Below are positions 26,333 through 34,220 of a DNA stretch of 64,000 nucleotides, one piece after another. A program made the position numbers and the translations under genes. A model generated the notes under the pieces. It saw only the letters and a program-made list of their open reading frames with translations, had not been told where the DNA came from and searched no databases. Origin of the DNA: Actinomycetes bacterium (GTDB lineage Bacteria > Actinomycetota > Acidimicrobiia > Acidimicrobiales > RAAP-2); contig JAJXZW010000002.1 in the NCBI GenBank assembly GCA_021779855.1, forward strand, positions 62,001-126,000, in the 5' to 3' direction. The first letter of the stretch is position 1. Each line of letters begins with the position of its first letter.

Positions 26333-26338
26333 ATGATA
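26333..26338 (-). promoter_or_regulatory. -10 element TATCAT for leaderless secreted-protein gene
   Basis: This minus-strand TAnnnT has exactly 6 bases to the GTG at 26326. Confidence 0.55.
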
Positions 26339-26359
26339 CCAGGGGCTTTGCCGCTTCAC

Positions 26360-26392
26360 GCCGATAATAGTCGTTATGTCAATTAGTACGCG
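26360..26392. promoter_or_regulatory. A+T-rich island with imperfect inverted repeat
   Basis: Between the secreted-protein gene and the FluC pair lies a rare A+T-rich stretch with the imperfect repeat ATAA-TAGTCG-TTAT and a nearby TTGACA on the minus strand. It could hold a regulator site for either unit. Confidence 0.3.
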
Positions 26393-26433
26393 TTGGCCGG
26401 GTGCACGGCCTCCCGCCCTCTCCGCCGCCCTAG

Positions 26434-26439
26434 TAGCGT
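26434..26439 (+). promoter_or_regulatory. Possible -10 TAGCGT for first fluC
   Basis: TAnnnT lying 8 bases before the GTG at 26448, slightly outside the usual 6-7 spacing. Confidence 0.35.
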
Positions 26440-26447
26440 CTAGCCCC

Positions 26448-26900
26448 GTGCACCCCCACGTCACGCTGTCGCCGCGGCGCCTCGCGGTGACCCTCCTGGG
26501 GACGCTACTGGCCGGTGGCGCGGGCTCGCTGGTGCGCTACGGGCTCACGAGCCTCGACCGGCTGCCGTCGGACACGCGGGCGACCACCACCTGGATCCAG
26601 CTGATCCCGTGGTGGCTCCTCGCGATCAACGCCCTCGGTGCCGGCGTGGCCGCCTTCGCCCTGTGGGGCCCGCTGCGCCGCCACGACCCGAACGACCTCG
26701 CGCGTGTCCTCGTCGTCACGGGCTTTCTCGGCGGGCTCACCTCGTACTCCACGCTCTTCCAGGACCTCGGGAACCTCTGGCACGTCTCGACCGGCGGTGG
26801 GCTCCTCGTGAGCGCCGCGGCCCTCCTCAGCGGCTTCGTCTTCGCGGCGAGCGGGATCCGACTCGCTCGTCGTTGGAGTCACGCGCGGGGGCACCCGTGA
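26448..26900 (+). CDS. crcB: FluC/CrcB fluoride channel subunit 1
   Basis: This 150-residue four-helix membrane protein exports fluoride as a dual-topology dimer. Family signatures are present: GGAGSLVRYG in helix 1, NALGAGVAAF in helix 2 and GFLGGLTSYSTLFQDL in helix 3 (the pore phenylalanine/threonine-serine region; here Y replaces the usual F after the S). The GTG at 26448 gives the normal N terminus; the longer open frame from 26376 is unsupported. It is paired with a second crcB through a GTGA overlap. No fluoride riboswitch was recognised upstream. Confidence 0.93.
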   Translation: MHPHVTLSPRRLAVTLLGTLLAGGAGSLVRYGLTSLDRLPSDTRATTTWIQLIPWWLLAINALGAGVAAFALWGPLRRHDPNDLARVLVVTGFLGGLTSYSTLFQDLGNLWHVSTGGGLLVSAAALLSGFVFAASGIRLARRWSHARGHP

Positions 26901-27256
26901 CCGTGACGCTCGTCGGGCTCTTCGGCGGACTCGGCGCCATCGTGCGCTACCTGGCCGAGTACGCCGTGCGGGCCCGCCACCCGAGGGACCGTCCCTGGGC
27001 GACCGTAGCGGTGAACGCGCTGGGATGCGGCATCGCCGCCTTCGTGGGCTACCGGTTCGGCGGCGCGCTCGACGCGCACCTGCGCGACGTGGCCATCACC
27101 GGCTTCTGTGGCGGCCTGACGACCTTCTCGTCGGCCTTCGCCGTGCCCGCCGTCCTCCAGCGCGAGCACCACTGGGGTTACTCGGCGGCCCTTCTCGTCT
27201 CGACCCCGCTCGCCTGCCTCGCCCTGTACCAGCTCGGCATGCTCGTCGCGCGCTGA
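26897..27256 (+). CDS. crcB: FluC/CrcB fluoride channel subunit 2
   Basis: This 119-residue second FluC homologue has GGLGAIVRYL, NALGCGIAAFVGY and GFCGGLTTFSSAF, closer to the consensus than its partner. The adjacent pair suggests a heterodimer with fixed opposite topologies, as in other two-gene Fluc systems. The GTG overlaps the upstream stop, so the two subunits are probably made together. Confidence 0.94.
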   Translation: MTVTLVGLFGGLGAIVRYLAEYAVRARHPRDRPWATVAVNALGCGIAAFVGYRFGGALDAHLRDVAITGFCGGLTTFSSAFAVPAVLQREHHWGYSAALLVSTPLACLALYQLGMLVAR

Positions 27257-27343
27257 TCGGATCCGACCGGGCCGACGACGACGTCGGCGCCGGGGCCGCA
27301 CGCTCGCGCAAACGCTAAGGCTCACACGCCCTGTGTCACGGCT

Positions 27344-28069
27344 CTACCCGAGACGACGCCGAGCCTCGGACACGACCCAGCGAAACACGGAGTCGGGCGC
27401 GTCGAGGAGTTCGGGGTGCCACTGGACGGCGAGGACGTCCCCGTCGGCGCTCTCGAGGCCCTCGACGACGCCGTCGGGAGCCTTCGCCGAGACGACGAGG
27501 CCCTCCCCCACCCGATCGACCACCTGGTGGTGGAGGGAGTTCACCTCGAGCGCGGAGGGATAGAGCTCGGCCAGTCGGGTGCCCTCCACAACCGAGACGT
27601 CGTGGGTCCGGCGGCGGCCGTCGCTCTCGAAGCGGGGATGACCGACCCCCTCAGTGGGCGATACGTCCTGGACGAGGGTCCCCCCGTGGGCGACGTTCAC
27701 GAGCTGCAGCCCGCGGCAGATGCCGAGAACCGGGATCCCCCGGCGTTGGGCCGCCTCGAAGAGGGCGAGCTCCCACGCGTCGCGGTCGGGCTCGACGTCG
27801 CCGAGGGCCGGCTCCGGAGCGGCCCCGTAGCGACGCGGCTCGATGTCCGCGCCGCCCGAGAGAACCAGCCCGTCCAGGCGGGAAACGACCTCGTCGACGT
27901 CCGCGTCGCGCGACAGCTCGACCGGGACGCCCCCGGCGAGCGCGATCGAACGGGTGTAGTCCGAGAAATGGAGGTCGAAGGTGAGACCGTGCATCGCCGG
28001 GGGGAGGTGGTCCCCGAGGAAGGAGGCGGGCCAGCGCCGACCCGTCACGCCGATGAGTGGACGACTCAT
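27344..28069 (-). CDS. PuuD-like gamma-glutamyl hydrolase (class I amidotransferase)
   Basis: This 241-residue glutamine-amidotransferase-like hydrolase has the nucleophile elbow VLGICRGLQLVNV (Cys), the catalytic His/Glu pair in AVQWHPELLD, and LSGGADIEPRRYG typical of gamma-glutamyl-GABA hydrolase (PuuD). Such enzymes release glutamate from gamma-glutamylated amines. The ATG at 28069 gives MSRPLIGVTGRR and lies exactly 6 bases after a TACACT hexamer. A functional link to the glutamine-synthetase-like gene at 41.7 kb (gamma-glutamylation) is possible but distant. Confidence 0.88.
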   Translation of the reverse strand: MSRPLIGVTGRRWPASFLGDHLPPAMHGLTFDLHFSDYTRSIALAGGVPVELSRDADVDEVVSRLDGLVLSGGADIEPRRYGAAPEPALGDVEPDRDAWELALFEAAQRRGIPVLGICRGLQLVNVAHGGTLVQDVSPTEGVGHPRFESDGRRRTHDVSVVEGTRLAELYPSALEVNSLHHQVVDRVGEGLVVSAKAPDGVVEGLESADGDVLAVQWHPELLDAPDSVFRWVVSEARRRLG

Positions 28070-28075
28070 CCAGCC

Positions 28076-28081
28076 AGTGTA
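28076..28081 (-). promoter_or_regulatory. -10 element TACACT for leaderless puuD-like gene
   Basis: This minus-strand TAnnnT lies exactly 6 bases before the ATG at 28069. Confidence 0.55.
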
Positions 28082-28113
28082 CGGGCCGAAGGGTGTGGTG
28101 TAATGAACGCGTC

Positions 28114-28127
28114 GTTTGGTAGCAAAC
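28114..28127. promoter_or_regulatory. Inverted repeat GTTTG-4-CAAAC upstream of P450
   Basis: A perfect 5+4+5 palindrome lies 17 bases before the P450 start, between two divergent genes. It is a candidate operator for an unidentified regulator. Confidence 0.3.
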
Positions 28128-28143
28128 ATCCTCTGGGGGTCCC

Positions 28144-29385
28144 ATGGCCGACGTGCTCGCCGACATCGTCTCGCACGACACCTACGTCGACGGTGTCCCG
28201 CGGGCGACGTTCGCCCACCTGCGCGCCCACGACCCGGTCCACTGGACCGAGGAGCCCGAGGGCCGCGGCTTCTGGAGCCTGACCAAGTACGACGACGTCC
28301 TGCTCGCCAGCCGCTCCACCGACGTCTACTCCAGTCGTTACGGCATCCGTCTCGAGGACATGACCCCGGAGGAGACCGAGGCGCGCCGGACCCTTATGGA
28401 GATGGACCCGCCCGAGCACACCCGTCTACGACGGCTGGTCAGCCGCCCGTTCGCCCCGAAGTCGGTCAACGAGTACGAGTCGGTCGTGCGGGAACTGGCC
28501 GGCGAGGTGCTCGACGCCCTCGGGGGGGCCACCGAGTTCGACTTCGTCTCGCGCGTCGCGCGTGAGCTGCCGATGCGGATGCTCGGTCGCCTGCTGGGCC
28601 TGCCGGACGAGGACCTCGACTGGCTCGTCCAGCGCGGCGACGCACTCATCGGGAACTCCGACCCGGACTTCACCGACTACGTCGTCGATCGGGTCGACAC
28701 GACGGACTACCGCTTCCTCCCGTTCCGCAGCCCCGTCTCGCTGGAGCTGTTCGCCTACGCCGAGCGGGCGCTGGCCGAGCGGCGCCTCAACCCAACCCAC
28801 GACATCCTCTCGGCCCTCCTCGAGCCCACCTCCGACGGCGAGTCGCTCGACGACCTCGCGCTGAAGAACTTCTTCACCCTCATGGTCGCGGCCGGCAACG
28901 ACACCACCCGCTACACCATGACCGGCGGCCTCCAGGTCCTCCTGGAGAGGCCCACCCTCCTTCCGCGCATCCCGTCCATGACCCTCGAGGAGCGCAGGCT
29001 CCTCACCGACGAGATCCTGCGGTTCACGACGGTGACGATGCACTTCCGTCGGACGCTCACGACCGACGTCACCCTGAGGGGACGCGACATGAGGGCCGGG
29101 GACAAGGTCGTTCTGTGGTACGCCTCCGCCAACTTCGACGAGGACCACTTCGACGCCCCCGAGGAGTTCCGGGCGGACCGCGCGCCGAACGACCACGTCT
29201 CGTTCGGCCTGCACAGCCCGCACCTCTGCCTGGGCTCGCACCTCGCCCGGCTCGAGATCCGGGTCGTGCTCGAGGAGATCGCGCGGCGGTGGTCGGGCGT
29301 CGAGGCGGCGGGCACCCCCGAGCGGCTCCGCTCGAACTTCATCAGCGGGGTGAAGCGCCTGCCGGTGCGGGTCACCTGGCGCTGA
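28144..29385 (+). CDS. Cytochrome P450
   Basis: This 413-residue soluble bacterial P450 has the I-helix oxygen-activation motif AAGNDTTRYTM, ExxR in DEILRF, and the haem-ligand segment FGLHSPHLCLGSHLAR with C362 as thiolate. The haem loop has the 11-residue length of CYP124/CYP125-type steroid and alkane enzymes, but the conserved glycine before the His is a serine. Early sequence ARRTLMEMDPPEHTRLRRLVSRPF is the usual C-helix region with haem-propionate Arg and His. No ferredoxin or reductase is adjacent. Substrate unknown; a lipid or sterol side chain is possible. Confidence 0.95.
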   Translation: MADVLADIVSHDTYVDGVPRATFAHLRAHDPVHWTEEPEGRGFWSLTKYDDVLLASRSTDVYSSRYGIRLEDMTPEETEARRTLMEMDPPEHTRLRRLVSRPFAPKSVNEYESVVRELAGEVLDALGGATEFDFVSRVARELPMRMLGRLLGLPDEDLDWLVQRGDALIGNSDPDFTDYVVDRVDTTDYRFLPFRSPVSLELFAYAERALAERRLNPTHDILSALLEPTSDGESLDDLALKNFFTLMVAAGNDTTRYTMTGGLQVLLERPTLLPRIPSMTLEERRLLTDEILRFTTVTMHFRRTLTTDVTLRGRDMRAGDKVVLWYASANFDEDHFDAPEEFRADRAPNDHVSFGLHSPHLCLGSHLARLEIRVVLEEIARRWSGVEAAGTPERLRSNFISGVKRLPVRVTWR

Positions 29386-29417
29386 GACGCGGGGCTGCCT
29401 CCGCCGGCCGCGCGGGT

Positions 29418-29423
29418 TACCAT
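29418..29423 (+). promoter_or_regulatory. -10 element TACCAT before a nine-codon leader ORF
   Basis: TAnnnT with 5 bases to the ATG at 29429. That ATG opens a short ORF whose stop overlaps the acetoacetyl-CoA synthetase GTG. Confidence 0.4.
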
Positions 29424-29428
29424 GAGCC

Positions 29429-29458
29429 ATGGCCGTCGCCCCCACGCCGGTGCTGTGA
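29429..29458 (+). CDS. Putative leaderless leader peptide (9 residues)
   Basis: The ORF encodes MAVAPTPVL and ends in a TGA that overlaps the GTG at 29455 as GTGA, the overlap used throughout this window between coupled genes. Its start lies 5 bases after a TACCAT hexamer. If real, ribosomes start here without a leader and re-initiate on the synthetase. The alternative is that the synthetase starts at the in-frame ATG 29422. Confidence 0.3.
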   Translation: MAVAPTPVL

Positions 29459-31401
29459 CCGCGCCGCTCTGGACGCCCTCGCCCGAGCGCGCGAGCCGCT
29501 CCCACCTGCGCGCGCTGCTCGACGCGCACGGCCTGGCCTCCTACGACGAGGCGTGGGCCTGGTCGACCGACCCCGTGACCTTGGGGGAGTTCTGGACGAG
29601 CGTCGCCGAGGACGCCCGCGTGGTCTTCCACTCCCCCGCGACCGACGCGATGGTGCGCGACGACGCCGCGGTGACCGGGGCCCGGTGGTTCCCGGGGGCG
29701 ACGCTCAACTACGCCGAGCACGCGCTGCGCCGGCGTGACGACGCGACGGCCGTCCTCTCCCACGACGACGCCCGAGGGGACCGCGAGGTCGGCTGGGGCG
29801 AGCTGGCCGGACTCGTCGGCGGACTGCAGCGGGGACTGGCCGCCCACGGCGTCCGCCGGGGCGACGTGGTCGCGGCCTACCTGCCCAACGTCGTCGAGAC
29901 GCTGGCGCTCATGCTGGCCGTCACGGGGCTCGGGGCGACCTGGACCTGCTGCGCCCCCGAGACGGGGGTGGACGGCGTGCTCGACCGGCTCCAGCAGACC
30001 GCGCCCACCGTCTTCGTCGCGGTCGACGGCTACCGCTACGGCGAGCGGACCCGCGACGCGCGCGCGGACGCCGCGGCCGTCCTCGCCGGTCTGGGCACGG
30101 TGCGCCACGCGGTCATGCTCGACGTGCTCGCCCTGGAGCGCCCCGCCGGCTTCTCGGCGTGGTCCGAGCTCGCCGGGGAGCCCGCCGAGCCCGCCTTCGA
30201 GCCCGTCCCCTTCGACCACCCCCTCTACGTGCTCTACTCCTCGGGCACCACCGGCAAGCCCAAGGCCATCGTCCACGGCCACGGCGGGATCCTGCTGGAG
30301 CACGCCAAGGCCCTGCGCTACCACTTCGACCTCGACGCCGACGACCGGTTCTTCTGGTACACGACGACGGGGTGGATGATGTGGAACTTCTGCGTCTCGG
30401 GCCTCGTCGTCGGGGCGAGCGTCGTCCTGTTCGACGGCAGCCCCAACGCGCCGAGCGCCGAGCGCCTCTGGGCCTTCATGGACGAGCACGCCGTCAGCGT
30501 GGCCGGCGTCGGTGCCGCCTACCTCGTGGCCGGCGCCAAGGCCGGACTCACGCCGCGCGCCACCTACGAGCTCGCCACCCTCGAGACCCTCGGGGCGACG
30601 GGCTCGCCGCTCCCGGGCTCGGCGGCCGAGTGGGTCTACCGTGACGTGAAGGCCGACCTGCTCGTCGCCTCCTTCAGCGGCGGCACGGACGTCTGCACCG
30701 GCTTCGCCGGGGCCAGCCCCCTGCACCCGGTCTGGCCCGGGGAGATCTCGTGTCGGTGCCTCGGAGTCGCGCTCGAGGTCTTCGACGAGACGGGCCACCC
30801 CGTGCGCGACGTCGAGGGTGAGCTCGTCGTGACCCAGCCCATGCCCTCGATGCCGGTCAGCTTCTTGAACGACCCCGGGGACACCCGCTACCGCGCCGCC
30901 TACTTCGACCGCTACCCCGGGGTCTGGGTCCACGGCGACCGGGCCACCCTCACCGCTCACGGGTCGGTCGTGATCACCGGCCGCTCCGACGGGACGCTCA
31001 ACCGCGGCGGGGTGCGCATGGGCACGGCCGAGTTCTACAACGTCGTCGAGGCCCTGCCCGAGGTGACCGACAGCCTCGTCGTGCACCTCGAGGACCCCGG
31101 TGGCGGCCCCGGCGAGCTCTGGCTGTTCGTGGTCGCCCCCGACGCCGACCCCGACGCGCTGGTCGAGCGGATCCGCACCGAGGTCCGCACCCGGCTCTCC
31201 CCGCGCCACGTGCCGGACCACGTCGAGGTCGTCGGAGCCGTCCCGCGCACCCTCACCGGCAAGAAGCTGGAGGTGCCGGTGAAGCGCATCCTCGCCGGCG
31301 CCGACCCCGCGGCCGTCGCCTCCCTCTCCTCGGTCGCCAACCCCGAGAGCCTCGCGACCTTCGTGGCCCTGGCCACTCGCCGCCGCGACTCGGGCGGCTG
31401 A
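29455..31401 (+). CDS. Acetoacetate-CoA ligase
   Basis: This 648-residue ANL-superfamily enzyme activates acetoacetate to acetoacetyl-CoA. It has an ACS-type N-terminal cap (YDEAWAWSTDPVTLGEFW), FPGATLNYAEHALRR, the P-loop SSGTTGKPKAIVHGHGG, FWYTTTGWMMWNF and FSGGTDVCTGFAG, which together are characteristic of acetoacetyl-CoA synthetase. The C-terminal lysine motif is RTLTGKKLEVPVKR. The start at GTG 29455 follows the short leader ORF; an ATG at 29422 would add 11 residues (MSHGRRPHAGA) but overlaps the -10 hexamer. Role: ketone-body or polyhydroxybutyrate carbon use. Confidence 0.92.
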   Translation: MTAPLWTPSPERASRSHLRALLDAHGLASYDEAWAWSTDPVTLGEFWTSVAEDARVVFHSPATDAMVRDDAAVTGARWFPGATLNYAEHALRRRDDATAVLSHDDARGDREVGWGELAGLVGGLQRGLAAHGVRRGDVVAAYLPNVVETLALMLAVTGLGATWTCCAPETGVDGVLDRLQQTAPTVFVAVDGYRYGERTRDARADAAAVLAGLGTVRHAVMLDVLALERPAGFSAWSELAGEPAEPAFEPVPFDHPLYVLYSSGTTGKPKAIVHGHGGILLEHAKALRYHFDLDADDRFFWYTTTGWMMWNFCVSGLVVGASVVLFDGSPNAPSAERLWAFMDEHAVSVAGVGAAYLVAGAKAGLTPRATYELATLETLGATGSPLPGSAAEWVYRDVKADLLVASFSGGTDVCTGFAGASPLHPVWPGEISCRCLGVALEVFDETGHPVRDVEGELVVTQPMPSMPVSFLNDPGDTRYRAAYFDRYPGVWVHGDRATLTAHGSVVITGRSDGTLNRGGVRMGTAEFYNVVEALPEVTDSLVVHLEDPGGGPGELWLFVVAPDADPDALVERIRTEVRTRLSPRHVPDHVEVVGAVPRTLTGKKLEVPVKRILAGADPAAVASLSSVANPESLATFVALATRRRDSGG

Positions 31402-31705
31402 TCCGCGCGACGCCCGTCACCCCTGTCTCCACCCCCCGGGGGTAGTGCCTCGCCCCAGGGGCTCTCGGCGACCTCGACCTAAGGGGCCGGCCACGCTCCC
31501 CCCACCACCACGAGACCCATCGTCGGGCGCGTCAGGCGTCCCCCTCGGCCTCGCCGTCGCCGTGGTCGGGGTCATCCGGCTGACCGGGACCGCCTCGGCC
31601 GCCGCGCGAGCCGGGGACCCCGCCGGTGAGGTGACTTTGGTCCCTAGGGCCACCCGGGCTCCGGCGAGAGAGCGTAGGGAGTCGCAAGGACCAAGGAGGG
31701 TCACG
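31402..31705. other. 304-bp non-coding gap with one promoter-like motif
   Basis: Between the acetoacetate ligase and the DUF2892 gene I see no convincing gene. The open frame here is Pro/Arg-rich with no family match. It holds a short CCCCC/GGGGG palindrome near 31431-31443 and a DosR-like motif near 31631. Confidence 0.5.
31631..31645 (+). promoter_or_regulatory. DosR-box-like sequence gtgactttggtccct
   Basis: This resembles the mycobacterial DosR (DevR) hypoxia box consensus ttsGGGACTwwAGTCCCsaa, with most central positions matching. It lies about 60 bases before the DUF2892 start. No DosR-type regulator is in the window. Confidence 0.25.
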
Positions 31706-31990
31706 ATGACGACGGCGGTCCACCACCCCCCGACCACGGCGGCCGACGCACGCCACAACCTCACGACCAGCGGACGCGTCGTGCGCGTGGCCCTCGGCCT
31801 CACCGCCGCGATCGTGGGCGCGCTGCTGCTGGCCGTCCCGGGCACCGTGCTCGCCTACCGGCTCGAGTCGCTCTTCGTGCTCGTCGGGCTCGTGCTCGTG
31901 GCTGTCGGCGCGACCGGTTGCAGCCCCCTCCACGCGCTCCTCGGCCGCGCCCCCGTACCGCTGCGCCGGGGCGACCCCGAACGGCGCTAG
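31706..31990 (+). CDS. DUF2892 (YgaP-like) inner-membrane protein
   Basis: This 94-residue protein has a polar N terminus, then two membrane helices (VRVALGLTAAIVGALLLAVPG and LESLFVLVGLVLVAVGATG), followed by the family motif GCSPLHALLGRAP, equivalent to CPLYALLG of DUF2892. Such domains occur alone or fused to rhodanese (YgaP). The ATG is preceded by a strong ribosome site (aaggaggg), unusual in this leaderless-rich region. Its stop shares CTAG with the convergent ligase. Confidence 0.8.
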   Translation: MTTAVHHPPTTAADARHNLTTSGRVVRVALGLTAAIVGALLLAVPGTVLAYRLESLFVLVGLVLVAVGATGCSPLHALLGRAPVPLRRGDPERR

Positions 31991-33519
31991 GGCTGGCCCA
32001 CCGCCGAGGCGAGCGCGCGCAGGCGCGCCTTGTCGATCTTGCCCACGGCGTTGCGGGGCAGTTCCTCGACCACGACGAGGCGCGTGGGCACCTTGTAGCC
32101 CGCGAGACGCACCCGGCAGTGGGCCTCGAGGGCGTCGAGGTCGATCGCCGCCCCCGGGGCCACCTCGACGTAGGCGACACCCGTCTCGCCCCACCGGGAG
32201 TGGTCCACCCCCACGACGGCGGCGCAGACCACGCCGGGGAACGAGGTGAGCACGTTCTCCACCTCGACGGGGTACACGTTCTCGCCCCCTGAGACGAACA
32301 TCTCCTTGACCCGCCCGGCGATCGAGTAGTACCCGTCGGCGTCGCGCGAGGCGATGTCCCCCGTGCGCAGCCACCCGTCGGCCAGGACCGACGCCGTCGC
32401 CGCCTCGTCGTGCCAGTAGCCGGGGAAGACCCCGGGGCCGCGCACGAGCAGCTCGCCCTCGCCGGGCCCCTCGACGCTCGAGCCGCTGTGGTCCACGAGC
32501 GCCACCTCCACGAACGGGTAGGGGTGCCCGACGGTGCAGGGGTGCGCCGCCGCGTCGCGCGCGTCGAGGCAGAACACGTTCGGTCCGGCCTCGGTGAGCC
32601 CGTAGCCCTGGTGCAGAGCGACGCCCCGCTCGCTCCAGCGCGCCGCCACCGTGGCCGGCATCGCCGCCCCGCCCACGACCACGTGGCGCAGGCTCGAGAG
32701 GTCCGCCGTGGCGAAGCGAGGGTGCTCGCCCACCATGAGGAAGGTCGTGGGCACCCCGGCCATCGTGGTGACCCGCGCGCGCTCGATGAGGTCGAGCACC
32801 CGCCCGGCGTCGAAGGAGGACTCGATCAGCACGGCCGCGCCCTTCAGCCAGGCCTGCATCGGCTGGACGTTCCATCCGCCGATGTGGAACTGGGGCAGGA
32901 CCTGCAAGACCACGTCGGAGTCGGTGATGGGCGCGACGAAGTCGAGGCTCAGGTTCGTCCAGAAGAAGTTCGCGTGGGTCAACAGCACCCCCTTGGGCCG
33001 CCCGGTCGTGCCCGAGGTGGCTATCACCAGCAGGCCCGCGTCCTCGGCGACCTCGGGCAGCGCGCGCCCCTCCCCGGCGACGGCCAGCTCGCTCAGGACC
33101 CACTCGAGGCGCTCGGGGTGTCCCCACCGGTCGGTGAGCGACCCGTCCACGCGAGCGCGCTGGGCCTCCGAGGCCACCCACACCCGGGGCGCCATGAGGT
33201 CCAGTTGGGGGGCGAGCTCGGCGTTGGTGAGCCGCCAGTTCATCGGGAAGAGGATCGCCCCGGCCTTGGCGCACGCGAAGAGGAGCACGACGACCTCGGG
33301 GCGGTTCTCGCTGACGACGGCGACCCGGTCTCCCGGGCCGACGCCGCGCGCGACCAGGCCGCGCGCCACCGCACTGGAGAGCTCGTCGAGCTCGCCGTAG
33401 GTGTAGCGCTGCTCGGCCCCCACGAGGGCGAGGGCTCCGGGCGCCCGCCGCGCCCGCTCGGCCACCCACCGGCCCACCACCGTGGGGACGAGGGACTCGC
33501 GGCGAGACGGCGCCCTCAC
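31987..33519 (-). CDS. Acyl-CoA synthetase (fatty-acid/aryl-CoA ligase type)
   Basis: This 510-residue ANL ligase has the P-loop [70 protein letters not shown] and the C-terminal lysine in RNAVGKIDKARLR. It starts at a GTG overlapping the TetR stop (GTGA). The long open frame continuing to 35151 is rejected because it crosses the TetR and serine hydrolase genes in another frame. The upstream TetR gene probably controls it. Substrate probably a medium/long-chain or aromatic acid. Confidence 0.93.
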   Translation of the reverse strand: MRAPSRRESLVPTVVGRWVAERARRAPGALALVGAEQRYTYGELDELSSAVARGLVARGVGPGDRVAVVSENRPEVVVLLFACAKAGAILFPMNWRLTNAELAPQLDLMAPRVWVASEAQRARVDGSLTDRWGHPERLEWVLSELAVAGEGRALPEVAEDAGLLVIATSGTTGRPKGVLLTHANFFWTNLSLDFVAPITDSDVVLQVLPQFHIGGWNVQPMQAWLKGAAVLIESSFDAGRVLDLIERARVTTMAGVPTTFLMVGEHPRFATADLSSLRHVVVGGAAMPATVAARWSERGVALHQGYGLTEAGPNVFCLDARDAAAHPCTVGHPYPFVEVALVDHSGSSVEGPGEGELLVRGPGVFPGYWHDEAATASVLADGWLRTGDIASRDADGYYSIAGRVKEMFVSGGENVYPVEVENVLTSFPGVVCAAVVGVDHSRWGETGVAYVEVAPGAAIDLDALEAHCRVRLAGYKVPTRLVVVEELPRNAVGKIDKARLRALASAVGQP

Positions 33520-34187
33520 GCGGACCCCCCGTCGGCGTCGTGGGGCACGCCCAGCATCCTCGAGATGATCACCATCATCTGCTCGAAGACCGCCGGGGGC
33601 ACCGCGTGGTCCTCGTTCCAGAGGATCCAGCGCAGGCCGATCATCTCCCCGATCGCCGCCAGCGACCAGGCCAGCACCATGGGGTCGGTCGGGGCGATCT
33701 CGCCGGCGGCCATCGCCTCGCGCAGGTAGGGGGCGTAGTTGCCGATGATCGTCTCGTAGTGGTGGCGCAGGGCCCGCGGCGAGACGAACTCGGCCTGGCG
33801 GATCACCCGGTAGAGCGCGGGGTGCTCGGCCGTGAAGCGAAAGAAGCCGGCGAAGCCCAGTCGCTCCGCCTCGAGACGGTTGCTCGCCGAGCGCGACGCC
33901 TCGCTCATGGCGTGACGCACGCGCTGATTGAGGTCGGCGACCACCTCCTCGAACACCTCGAGCTTGCTCTGGAAGTAGAGGTAGAAGGTCCCCTGGGCCA
34001 CCTCGGCCGCCTCGGTGATCTTCACGATGGAGGCCTCGTGGTAGCCGACGGCGGCGAAGACCTGCTCGGCCGCGTCGAGGATCTTGCGCCGGGTGCGCTC
34101 CCCCTTGGCGCGCCGGGGCGAGGTCGCCGCACCGCCGAGGTCGGGGGGGCCGACGGCCCCCGTCGGGGCGCTCGGGGTCTCGCTCAC
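33516..34187 (-). CDS. TetR-family transcriptional regulator
   Basis: This 223-residue protein has a disordered N terminus (1-25) and then the TetR DNA-binding domain (GERTRRKILDAAEQVFAAVGYHEASIVKITEAAEVAQGTFYLYF). The ligand-binding domain contains a paired-hydrophobic AEHPALYRVIRQAEF region like FadR/AcrR-type sensors of fatty acyl compounds. It is the first gene of a TetR-ligase unit, with an aaggagg ribosome site and a TAGCGT hexamer at 34212-34217. Autoregulation and control of the downstream ligase is inferred. Confidence 0.93.
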   Translation of the reverse strand: MSETPSAPTGAVGPPDLGGAATSPRRAKGERTRRKILDAAEQVFAAVGYHEASIVKITEAAEVAQGTFYLYFQSKLEVFEEVVADLNQRVRHAMSEASRSASNRLEAERLGFAGFFRFTAEHPALYRVIRQAEFVSPRALRHHYETIIGNYAPYLREAMAAGEIAPTDPMVLAWSLAAIGEMIGLRWILWNEDHAVPPAVFEQMMVIISRMLGVPHDADGGSA

Positions 34188-34220
34188 CAGGCCTCCTTCG
34201 TCGGTTCCGGCGCCGCGACG

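Noticed and set aside
26339-26447. Fluoride riboswitch before the crcB pair
   Set aside because: The conserved GGnGAUGGnnUUCGCC-type segment and pseudoknot partners could not be found.
31431-31443. ACCCCC/GGGGGT palindrome as terminator of the acetoacetate ligase gene
   Set aside because: The arms meet with almost no loop and there is no U-tract.
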